Shown here: positions 6,386 to 12,715 of the stretch, in pieces
Layout: each line of letters opens with the position of its first letter
How positions within the stretch are numbered: the stretch's first letter is position 1
Origin: an uncultured Collinsella sp.
Lineage (GTDB): Bacteria; Actinomycetota; Coriobacteriia; Coriobacteriales; Coriobacteriaceae
DNA: 13,797 nucleotides
Direction: 5' to 3'
Assembly: GCA_900551015.1 (NCBI GenBank)
Contig: URUI01000055.1
Coordinates: 1-13,797, forward strand
Notes under the pieces: generated by a model
What the model saw: only the letters and a program-made list of their open reading frames with translations
What the model was told of the DNA's origin: nothing
The model's database searches: none
Program-made: the position numbers and the translations under genes

Positions 6386-6615
6386 GTGGACAAAAAATGC
6401 CAAATATGAGTACTGTTGCCTTGCCGATAGCATTTACGACCAAGAAAATAATGAACATAGTTAAGAATCTGTTTATTAAAAGCGGGTCTCCAAGTCCTAA
6501 GCCGGCCATTCTGGTCAACTGGAAGGGTCGCGCGCTACCGCAGGGGCGCCATTTTGGGTGGTTTTGCCTGCTACTAAAATGGTAACAGTACTCATATTTG
6601 CCACTTTTTGTCCAC
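6386..6615. repeat. 230-bp intergenic element bounded by 35-bp inverted repeats
   Basis: Bases 6386-6420 and the reverse complement of 6581-6615 agree at 32 of 35 positions; the core reads CAAATATGAGTACTGTT. Weaker similarity continues inward for about 15 bases. The interior is partly AT-rich (about 6405-6485), unlike the surrounding GC-rich genes, and contains a smaller inverted pair CCATTTT (6549-6555) and AAAATGG (6576-6582). Short frames run through the element on both strands, but none has a ribosome binding site or a recognisable domain. This could be a MITE-like non-autonomous mobile element or a hairpin-forming intergenic repeat. I see no target-site duplication. Confidence 0.7.
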
Positions 6616-6743
6616 GACCTCTTGGAGTCGGCTCGAAAAGAGTGATTTTGGGTTGTTTGCTGCGGATGTGGGGCTTGGAAACAACGCTCGGGGTGGCGAG
6701 GCGCCCAGAATTCGGTCGCAAGGAGGGCGTTCCTCGGCTGTGC

Positions 6744-6790
6744 CAGGAGTGTCCCTAGGTGCCGGCACATAAGGAACGTCCCTAACTGCC
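6744..6790. repeat. Tandem GTCCCTA..TGCCGG short repeats
   Basis: GTCCCTAGGTGCCGG and GTCCCTAACTGCCGG occur about 27 bases apart, in the contexts GGAGTGTCCCTAGGTGCCGGCAC and AAGGAACGTCCCTAACTGCC. The first copy contains the palindrome GTGCCGGCAC. A related sequence, AAGAACGTCCCCAAGGG, lies at about 2877 after the deacetylase-like gene. The repeats sit directly beside the perfect hairpin at 6789-6826 and may belong to one REP-like unit. The stretch 6616-6743 shows nothing else I can identify. Confidence 0.5.
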
Positions 6791-6826
6791 GGAGGGGGTG
6801 CCTGCCGTGGCAGGCACCCCCTCCGG
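6789..6826 (-). terminator. Perfect 18-bp-arm hairpin downstream of the acyltransferase gene, possible terminator or REP-like element
   Basis: CCGGAGGGGGTGCCTGCC and its exact reverse complement are separated only by GT. The hairpin lies about 23 bases beyond the acyltransferase stop on the minus strand. Neither strand has a T tract after it, so it is not a standard intrinsic terminator. It could still halt polymerase, protect the 3' end of the mRNA, or be part of the adjacent GTCCCTA repeat unit. Confidence 0.5.
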
Positions 6827-6849
6827 ATGTGGGAAGTTTGCGCTGCAGG

Positions 6850-9066
6850 TTACTTGTCGGTGCCCAGCTTGTGCGGCTTGAGAGCGAGCGCATTGACGAG
6901 CGCGTCGGTGGCAGACTTGACGGCCGCCGGCTGCGGATCGTTGACGTGATCCTCGGGATGCACGGGCAGGTCCTTCTTGACTGCATCGTGGATCAAGTTG
7001 AGGTACTCGGTCACGCCAGTGGTCGATAGGTGCGTGCCATCGCCATCGAACAGGTCGTTGCGATTGGCACTGTATCCGTACCAGTCGATAACGCGCACGT
7101 TCTTGTAGCGCGTAGCAGCGTTGGCGATGGCCTGGTTGGTAGAGCCAACCCACGGCTGCGGGCTGCGCGTGTTCACAAACACCACAATACGCTTATCTCC
7201 CGCATCGGCCATGATGGCGTCGATCTGGTCGTCGGTTACCAAGCCGTTGGTGCCCAGTGCAAAGACCACGATCTTGCCGGCAAGGTTCTGTTGGAGATAG
7301 CCCTCAAATGTCGCGCGGCCCGCATCGAACTGGCGGCCCTTTTCGGCATCGATGTGACTGTGGGGGAACACGCCGTCGAAGGAATCGACGGCGCGCAGCG
7401 ACACGGAGTCACCGATCATCAACAGGTCGTAGGAGCCATCGGGGAAGCCGTCGTTGTCCTTGTCGGTGTCGTCGGCTGCCTGTTGGTCCGTTGGCGCGGT
7501 GTTTTTGGCTTCCTTGTTGAGGACTTCGGCGCCCTCACCGCTCAGTGCGGAGGTCTCCGGCACAAAGATCAGGCCGCCCAGCGCGATAACAAGCACGATG
7601 CCGCAAGTGGCGCACACGGGAATATGCGCGCGCACCCAGTTGGCGGGCGTGGTGGTGCCGTCGCGGAACTCGGATACGGTGCGCCCAAAGGCGCCCTTTC
7701 TAAACGGCGTCTCGATAAAGCGATATGAGCATTCGGCTACGGCGACCACCAACAACACCTGCAAAATGTACTGCCACCACGGCGTATCGTTGATGTTGGC
7801 GACCGGGTTCATGAGCAACAGTAGCGGATAGTGCCACAGGTAGATGCTGTACGAGCGCTTGCCAACCCACACGAGCGGCTCGGCGGACAGTGCGCGGGCA
7901 ACCATTCCCTGGGGCTGCACGCAGGCCGCGATGACCATGAGCGTGAGGATGGAGCATAACAGCGTGCCGCCGCGATACTGGAACGCGGTGTAGCCGTTGG
8001 TGAGCGCGACCATGGCGGCAAGGCCAACCAGACCCACGACGCCCAACACATCGATGGATGCAGGTGAGGACCAAAAACGCACGAGCGTACTCGGCTGAGT
8101 CGGGACGGTCTCGGCTGCGCCGTCGGTCGTAGCGTCATGCTTGCTTTCGGCGTTCTTGCCGTGCTTGGCGGCGCCAGCCAGGCGATTGAGCCCCAAACGA
8201 TGAGCGAGACGCACCGGTGCCAGGTCGCAATCGGGGATAAAGGCCATCCAGGCGCCCAGCAGCAGCGAGAACACGCGGGTGTCGGTGCCGTAGTACACGC
8301 GGCTGGGGTCGGCGGCGGGGTTATAGAGCACCATCATGGCGATGGCGGAGACAGCAGCCAGGCCCAGAACCATGCGGCGCGTGTTGGGCTTGCTCATGTG
8401 CATGGATACCATAGCGAGCAGCAGCGGGGGCCAAACCAGGTAGAACTGTTCCTCGATGGCGAGCGACCAAAAGTGCGTAAGCGGCGAGGGATCGCCCAGG
8501 GCGTTGAAGTACGAGACGTCCTGCATAATCTGCCACCAGTTGTTAAAGAACAGCAGCGACGGCAGAATGTCGGGACGCATCTTGGTGAGCATCACGTGGT
8601 TAAAGATGGTGCACAGCGCGCAGGTCACGAACACTACCGTTACCACGGCGGGGACCAGGCGACGGATGCGGCGAATCCAGAAGCTCTTAAGGTCGATGCG
8701 ACCGGTCTTAGCGACTTCGTTGAGCAGCAAGCGCGTGATCAGATAGCCCGAAAGCACAAAGAAGATCGTGACGCCAAGCAGGCCGCCCTGAGCCCACGTG
8801 AGGTTGAGGTGATAGAGCACCACCGCGACGACGGCAAGCGTGCGCAGGCCGTCAAGGGCAGGGATGTAGCGGGACTTGGGGCGAGCAGGCGTCTGCTCCG
8901 CGGCGGGAGTGTTGGCGCGGCCCGCGTTGTTGGCAGAAGCGCGATGGGGGCTCGCGGTGCGTCGCGGCTCGTTGGCACGGCGCTCGCCCTTCACGCGTTC
9001 GTGCGGTGCCGGCTCGTTGCCCGTGCGGCGTCGACCGCGCGAGCCCGATTGCGAGAATTGTTCCAT
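6850..9066 (-). CDS. Membrane O-acyltransferase: acyltransferase-3 domain plus extracellular SGNH domain (OatA-like)
   Basis: The protein has 738 residues. A basic, Arg/Ala/Pro-rich cytoplasmic N-terminus (1-65) leads into an acyltransferase-3 membrane domain (about 66-500). That domain carries YIPALDGLRTLAVVAVVLYH (conserved H86), FFVLSGYLIT, FWIRRIRRLVPA and HFWSLAIEEQFYLVWP (H198, E205, E206). The C-terminal domain (about 545-700) is an SGNH esterase-like fold with IGDSVS (S554), GTN (N607) and DGTH (D676, H679), so the catalytic triad looks intact. In OatA-type enzymes the membrane part passes acetyl groups across the membrane and the SGNH part attaches them to peptidoglycan or another surface glycan. 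The linker holds DTDKDNDGFPDG (533-544), which resembles a calcium-binding loop. The gene is single and divergent from rbsK. The first ATG has only a weak GGATGATG upstream. The exact acceptor glycan is unknown. Confidence 0.9.
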   Translation of the reverse strand: MEQFSQSGSRGRRRTGNEPAPHERVKGERRANEPRRTASPHRASANNAGRANTPAAEQTPARPKSRYIPALDGLRTLAVVAVVLYHLNLTWAQGGLLGVTIFFVLSGYLITRLLLNEVAKTGRIDLKSFWIRRIRRLVPAVVTVVFVTCALCTIFNHVMLTKMRPDILPSLLFFNNWWQIMQDVSYFNALGDPSPLTHFWSLAIEEQFYLVWPPLLLAMVSMHMSKPNTRRMVLGLAAVSAIAMMVLYNPAADPSRVYYGTDTRVFSLLLGAWMAFIPDCDLAPVRLAHRLGLNRLAGAAKHGKNAESKHDATTDGAAETVPTQPSTLVRFWSSPASIDVLGVVGLVGLAAMVALTNGYTAFQYRGGTLLCSILTLMVIAACVQPQGMVARALSAEPLVWVGKRSYSIYLWHYPLLLLMNPVANINDTPWWQYILQVLLVVAVAECSYRFIETPFRKGAFGRTVSEFRDGTTTPANWVRAHIPVCATCGIVLVIALGGLIFVPETSALSGEGAEVLNKEAKNTAPTDQQAADDTDKDNDGFPDGSYDLLMIGDSVSLRAVDSFDGVFPHSHIDAEKGRQFDAGRATFEGYLQQNLAGKIVVFALGTNGLVTDDQIDAIMADAGDKRIVVFVNTRSPQPWVGSTNQAIANAATRYKNVRVIDWYGYSANRNDLFDGDGTHLSTTGVTEYLNLIHDAVKKDLPVHPEDHVNDPQPAAVKSATDALVNALALKPHKLGTDK

Positions 9067-9105
9067 AAAACATCATCCAATGACGAGAATAATCAGCACG
9101 TATTC

Positions 9106-9111
9106 ATTGTA
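9106..9111 (-). promoter_or_regulatory. Candidate -10 box of the acyltransferase gene
   Basis: On the minus strand this reads TACAAT, one mismatch from consensus, about 40 bases before the start codon. No convincing -35 hexamer is visible at normal spacing. Confidence 0.35.
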
Positions 9112-9159
9112 GCTGCCTACCCCTGTGAATGCTTGCTGCTGGCGCAAGCTCAAGCGCGC

Positions 9160-9189
9160 GTCCACATCAAAGTGGACTAAAGTTATAGG
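9160..9189 (+). promoter_or_regulatory. Inverted repeat next to a -10-like box upstream of rbsK, possible operator/promoter
   Basis: GTCCAC (9160-9165) and GTGGAC (9172-9177) form a perfect 6-bp inverted repeat around ATCAAA, followed a few bases later by TTATAG (9183-9188), a -10-like hexamer. The repeat would occupy the -35 and spacer region, a typical place for repressor binding. It differs from the motif near the LacI gene, so another regulator would be involved. Confidence 0.4.
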
Positions 9190-9252
9190 GGGTGCGAGAG
9201 CGCACGATCGACGCCGACGGTGGGCGTAAGGCCTGTAGACGAGGAGGTTTCC

Positions 9253-10215
9253 ATGGCAGACAACGGCATTGTTGCGGTGTTCGGCAGTATGAACATGGAC
9301 CTTTCAGTGGCGTGCGAGCGCATGCCGCGCGCGGGCGAGACAGTCGGTGGCAGCGGTTTTATCACCAATGCTGGTGGCAAGGGCGCTAACCAGGCCGTCG
9401 CCGCCGCGCGCATGGGTGCGCGCACGTGCATGATCGGCGCGGTCGGGCGCGATGCGTTTGGCGATGCGCTGGTGGCGGGGCTTCAGGATGCCGGCGTGGG
9501 CGTTGAGTTCGTGGCGCGGCGCGACGACGTGGAGACGGGCACGGCGACCATCATTCGCTGTGAGAGCGACAACCGCATCGTGCTGTCGCCGGGTGCCAAC
9601 CATGCGCTTGCAGGCGATGATGTGGCCTGTGCGCTGAGGCACCTGGTGGCCGATGGGCTCGACGGAGGCGCCAGAGAGATTGCCCCGGCTGCCGGAAGCG
9701 TCTTTATCGCCCAGGGCGAATGTGACCTTGCGGCGACGGCCGCAGCGCTCTCTTGCGCCCACAGGCTGGGGTTCTATACGGTCTTTAACCCCGCGCCGGC
9801 CTGCGCCCTGCCGGCGGGTGCGTGGCCCGCAGTCGACCTGGTCTGCCCCAACGAGACCGAATGCCAGGCGTTGACGGGCATTCTACCCGCAGATGACGCG
9901 AGTTGTGTCGAAGCGCTTAATGCCCTGCTCGGCAAAGGCGCTGGCGCCGCGGTCATTACGCTGGGCGGTGCCGGCTCGGTTACGCTCGGTGATGACGGCG
10001 AGCTGCTGCGCATGCCGGCGCTTTCGAGCTCGGTGGTCGACACCACGGCGGCCGGCGATACGTTTATCGGCGCGTTGGCGGCGGCTCGCCTAGAGGGCTT
10101 GCCGCTCTTTGAGTGCATGGCCGCGGGTGCTCGCGCCTCGGCGGTGACGGTGTCGCGCCTGGGCGCTCAGCAATCGATTCCCACGCGTGCCGAAGTTGAA
10201 CATTGGTTTGGTTAA
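9253..10215 (+). CDS. rbsK: Ribokinase
   Basis: This 320-residue cytosolic PfkB-family sugar kinase phosphorylates D-ribose at O5 using ATP. Motifs: GSMNMDLSV (11-19) at the substrate end; the ribokinase-typical NAGGKGANQAVAAARMG (39-55); FNPAPA (178-183); PNETECQALTG (199-209); and the PfkB signature DTTAAGDTFIGALAA (263-277), with the anion-hole AAGD and catalytic D269. Length is normal for RbsK (about 300-310). ATG 9253 is chosen over GTG 9220 because GAGGAGG (9241-9247) lies five bases upstream. The nucleoside hydrolase gene starts 30 bases after the stop, so the ribose freed by that enzyme is the likely substrate. No ribose transporter or rbsD is in the window. A related pentose kinase specificity cannot be fully excluded. 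Confidence 0.92.
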   Translation: MADNGIVAVFGSMNMDLSVACERMPRAGETVGGSGFITNAGGKGANQAVAAARMGARTCMIGAVGRDAFGDALVAGLQDAGVGVEFVARRDDVETGTATIIRCESDNRIVLSPGANHALAGDDVACALRHLVADGLDGGAREIAPAAGSVFIAQGECDLAATAAALSCAHRLGFYTVFNPAPACALPAGAWPAVDLVCPNETECQALTGILPADDASCVEALNALLGKGAGAAVITLGGAGSVTLGDDGELLRMPALSSSVVDTTAAGDTFIGALAAARLEGLPLFECMAAGARASAVTVSRLGAQQSIPTRAEVEHWFG

Positions 10216-10245
10216 ACGATAAAGACGGAGAAGCGGAGTAGAACA

Positions 10246-11220
10246 ATGGCAACCAAGAAGCTGATCCTTGATCTGGATATGGGTGTGGACGATGCGATGG
10301 CGCTGGCCTATGCCATCGCGAGCCCCGAGGTGGAGCTCGTGGGCATCACCACGTGCTTTGGCAACGTGCGCGTCGAGCAATCGGCGCACAACTGCCTGGC
10401 GGTGCTCGATCTGCTGGGTCGCCCCGAGGTTCCGGTGTACCTGGGCGCCGATCGTCCCATTAAGGCGACTGAGCCCTATACGCCGCCGGCGTCCACCACG
10501 CTCATCCATGGCAAGAACGGCATTGGCGGGGCGAGCGTGCCTGCGTCGCCGTACGAGCCGGTGGGGGCGACGTCGGCCGACGGTAACGCGGCGGTCGATT
10601 ACCTGATTGATGCTGCGCGCACCTATGGTCCCAATCTGGTCTACGTTGCGACCGGCCCGCTCACCAATCTGGCGCTTGCCCTGGAGCGTGATGCGGCGGC
10701 GATGATATCTATCGGCCGCGTGGTCGTGATGGGCGGTGCGCTTACCGTGCCTGGAAACGTGAGCGCGGGCGCCGAGGCCAACATGGCAAGTGATCCCGAG
10801 GCGGCCGATGCCGTGCTGCGTTCGGGCCGCAAGCTCACTATGGTGGGGCTGGATGTGACGCATCGCGTGGTGCTCACGCGTCGCGACATTGCCGGCTGGA
10901 CGGGCTCGGGCACCATGGCCGGTTGTGCGTTTGCGAGCATGGTGGAGCACTACATTAGCTCGTACGAGATGAACGCCCCCTACCTGGGTGGTTGCGCGCT
11001 GCACGATCCGCTTGCCGTCGCCGTGGCGATTGACCCCACGCTCGTGGGCGCACTCGGCTGTAACCTGCGCGTCGACCTACTGGGCGAGTATCGCGGCCGC
11101 ACCATCTGCGATGAGCGCCGTGTGGCCGACCCCGGCAAGAGCGCGCTCGTGGCGCTGACCGTCGACGCCCCGCGCTTCCTGTCCGAGTTCAAGGCGCGTA
11201 TGGCCCGTGTCCTGGGCTAA
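10246..11220 (+). CDS. Nucleoside hydrolase (inosine/uridine-preferring type)
   Basis: This 324-residue cytosolic enzyme of the IUNH family splits ribonucleosides into free base and ribose. The family's Ca2+-binding N-terminal motif is seen as LDLDMGVDDAMAL (D9, D11, D15, D16). Other conserved parts are GITTCFGN (33-40), IHGKNGIGG (87-95), ATGPLTNLALAL (135-146), MGGALTVPGN (162-171), AEANMASDPEAA (177-188, where many relatives have AEFNxxxDPEAA) and HDP (253-255). Length is typical. The ribosome binding site is GGAG at 10235-10238, seven bases before ATG. It forms an operon with rbsK, giving a route from nucleoside to ribose 5-phosphate. Base preference (purine, pyrimidine or both) cannot be judged from the sequence. 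Confidence 0.92.
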   Translation: MATKKLILDLDMGVDDAMALAYAIASPEVELVGITTCFGNVRVEQSAHNCLAVLDLLGRPEVPVYLGADRPIKATEPYTPPASTTLIHGKNGIGGASVPASPYEPVGATSADGNAAVDYLIDAARTYGPNLVYVATGPLTNLALALERDAAAMISIGRVVVMGGALTVPGNVSAGAEANMASDPEAADAVLRSGRKLTMVGLDVTHRVVLTRRDIAGWTGSGTMAGCAFASMVEHYISSYEMNAPYLGGCALHDPLAVAVAIDPTLVGALGCNLRVDLLGEYRGRTICDERRVADPGKSALVALTVDAPRFLSEFKARMARVLG

Positions 11221-11231
11221 ATGATTTTCAC

Positions 11232-11270
11232 GCCCCGCCCAAAGTAGTCAATTTGGGACGGGGCTTTTTT
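11232..11270 (+). terminator. Intrinsic terminator of the ribokinase/nucleoside hydrolase operon
   Basis: GCCCCG-CCCAAA pairs with TTTGGG-A-CGGGGC (one bulged A) around an 8-base loop, followed by six T residues at 11265-11270. It begins 12 bases after the hydrolase stop. Confidence 0.93.
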
Positions 11271-11318
11271 AGCTACCGACTAAATGTGCCCGTTGGGGGA
11301 ATAGTCGGGCCACTTTGC

Positions 11319-11345
11319 TTGACAACAGGCTAAACTAGCTATTAA
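11319..11345 (+). promoter_or_regulatory. Promoter of the LacI-family gene
   Basis: A perfect -35 TTGACA (11319-11324) is followed at 15 bp by TATTAA (11340-11345). At 17 bp the hexamer would be TTAAAC, a poorer match. The start would be near 11352, giving a leader of about 95 nt. The proposed operator at 11349-11366 covers the start site, consistent with autorepression. Confidence 0.6.
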
Positions 11346-11348
11346 ACA

Positions 11349-11366
11349 TTTACTATTCTGTTTAGA
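11349..11366 (-). promoter_or_regulatory. Putative operator of the LacI-family repressor (own promoter)
   Basis: Read on the minus strand this is TCTAAACAGAATAGTAAA. It matches the site at 12629-12646 in 17 of 18 bases. It sits at the likely transcription start. In the + orientation it also lies within TAAACA-N10-TGTTTA (11344-11365 region), an inverted arrangement suited to a dimeric repressor. Confidence 0.6.
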
Positions 11367-11447
11367 TTGAATTTGCGGTCGTTTAGTTGTCGAGTCATGG
11401 GGCGGTCAGGCCACGATGTTCGACCGCGACCGTTACTAGGGGGAACA

Positions 11448-12458
11448 ATGGCCAAAGCAAGTGTTCGCGAGATCAGCCGCATCACCGGTTTTTCGCCTGC
11501 GACCGTGTCCAACGCGCTCAACCGCAAGCGCAGCGTGAGCGAGGAGACCGCCAAAGTCATCCTGGAGTGCGCGCAGTCGCTCGGCTATCAGCAGTCGACG
11601 CAGCTCGAGAGCATCCAGTTTGTGCTCGCGCGCAAGACGGGCGCCATCCTGGACGAGAGCACCTTCCACCCCGCGGTCATCGAGGGCGTGGAGCGCCAGG
11701 CGCGTCGCCACGGCATGAGCACGAGCTTTGTCTCGCTCGACTTTAGCGACCTAGACGCCGTGCGTCCGCAGGTCGAGAGCCTGATCGCCGACCCGTCTGC
11801 CGCCATCGTGCTGATGGGCACCGAGTTGGGCGAGGAGGACTACGCCCTGTTCGCTAACGCCGCCGCCCACCTGATTGTGCTCGATGGCTGGAGCGACCGC
11901 CAGTACTTCGATGCCGTGGTCATTGCTAACACCGATTCGGTGCTGCGTGCCGTGGACTACCTTATCGAGAAGGGCCACAGACAAATCGGCTACCTGGCAG
12001 GCGACCTTCGCATTCGCAACTTTAAAGATCGTGAGCGCGGCTATCGCCAAGCGCTTGAGGATGCGGACCTCGAGGCCAACCCGACCTGGCACGTCACGCT
12101 GGGCACCACGCTCGAGGGTGCTTATCGCGACATGGGCGCGTGGCTCGACGGCGTCTCGCGCGATGACTTGCCGACGGCCTTCTTTGCCGAGAACGACGTG
12201 CTCGCCGTGGGCGCTATGCGCGCCCTGAACGAGCACGGCATACGCGTGCCCGAGGATGTTTCGATCATCGGCTTTGACGACCTATCTTTGGGCGCTTTCT
12301 CCAACCCGCCGCTCACCACGGTGCACGTTCCCAAGCACGAGGTGGGCGAGATCGCGGTGCGCCGTCTGGTGGGCAACATCCGCAATCCCAAGAGCTACAC
12401 CTGCAAGACAGCCGTATCGACCTATTTTGTCGAGCGCCAGAGCGTGCGCGAGCTCTAG
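11448..12458 (+). CDS. LacI/GalR-family transcriptional repressor
   Basis: The protein has 336 residues. Residues 4-50 are a LacI-type helix-turn-helix (SVREISRITGFSPATVSNAL, recognition helix about 16-25), followed by SVSEETAKVILECAQSLGY. Residues about 58-330 are a periplasmic-binding-protein-like sugar-sensing domain, with HRQIGYLAGD, PTAFFAENDVLAVGAMRALNEHG and VPEDVSIIGFDD as family hallmarks. The hinge (about 50-58, QQSTQLESI) is unlike the usual hinge helix, so DNA-bend specificity may differ. ATG 11448 is chosen because AGGGGG (11438-11443) precedes it; the longer TTG frame at 11367 would start right beside the operator. The shared 18-bp site before this gene and before the isomerase suggests it represses both until a sugar or sugar phosphate binds. 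The inducer is unknown. Confidence 0.93.
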   Translation: MAKASVREISRITGFSPATVSNALNRKRSVSEETAKVILECAQSLGYQQSTQLESIQFVLARKTGAILDESTFHPAVIEGVERQARRHGMSTSFVSLDFSDLDAVRPQVESLIADPSAAIVLMGTELGEEDYALFANAAAHLIVLDGWSDRQYFDAVVIANTDSVLRAVDYLIEKGHRQIGYLAGDLRIRNFKDRERGYRQALEDADLEANPTWHVTLGTTLEGAYRDMGAWLDGVSRDDLPTAFFAENDVLAVGAMRALNEHGIRVPEDVSIIGFDDLSLGAFSNPPLTTVHVPKHEVGEIAVRRLVGNIRNPKSYTCKTAVSTYFVERQSVREL

Positions 12459-12520
12459 GCGAAAGCGGCATCGCACGCGCCGTGCCAAGATGCGCGGGGC
12501 GGCACGCATAACGTCGTTCA

Positions 12521-12549
12521 AAGAGGGGGTCCTTCGGGACCCTCTTTTT
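12521..12549 (+). terminator. Intrinsic terminator after the LacI-family gene
   Basis: AGAGGG(GG)TCC pairs with GGACCCTCT across a stable TTCG tetraloop, with a two-base bulge, and is followed by TTTTT. A second possible hairpin, CGTGCC with GGCACG, lies just upstream at 12481-12506. Termination here means the isomerase gene has its own promoter. Confidence 0.9.
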
Positions 12550-12628
12550 GTTCCCCTTGTATGTTCAGATTGTTTACATACCGTTTAGGCTGATTTCTCT
12601 ACCGTCTACGGGTATTTCGCGTTAAACT

Positions 12629-12689
12629 TCTAAACAGAAGAGTAAAACATTTAGTAAACAGAACAAAACGAAACACGCGTCTGTTTACT
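12629..12689 (+). promoter_or_regulatory. Putative LacI-type operator cluster upstream of the isomerase gene
   Basis: TCTAAACAGAAGAGTAAA (12629-12646) repeats the site in the repressor's own promoter with one mismatch. TAAACAGAA recurs at 12655-12663, and AGTAAACAGA (12653-12662) is perfectly inverted as TCTGTTTACT (12680-12689) with 17 bases between. GTTTAC and GTTTAG also occur at about 12573 and 12583. This AT-rich region stands out from the GC-rich genes. I cannot place a clear -35/-10 pair inside it. Confidence 0.6.
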
Positions 12690-12715
12690 GAACATGTGAC
12701 TAGGGGAGGACGTAC

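Noticed and set aside
6372..6986. Short frames (62-204 residues) across the intergenic repeat on both strands
   Set aside because: They overlap inverted repeats and the acyltransferase 3' end, lack ribosome binding sites, and read the same repeat core in several frames (NMSTV, KYEYC), as expected from a non-coding repeat.
8137..9180. 347-residue plus-strand frame opposite the acyltransferase gene
   Set aside because: The minus-strand frame has an intact catalytic triad and membrane motifs. The opposite frame is a GC-bias artefact that also runs into the intergenic region.
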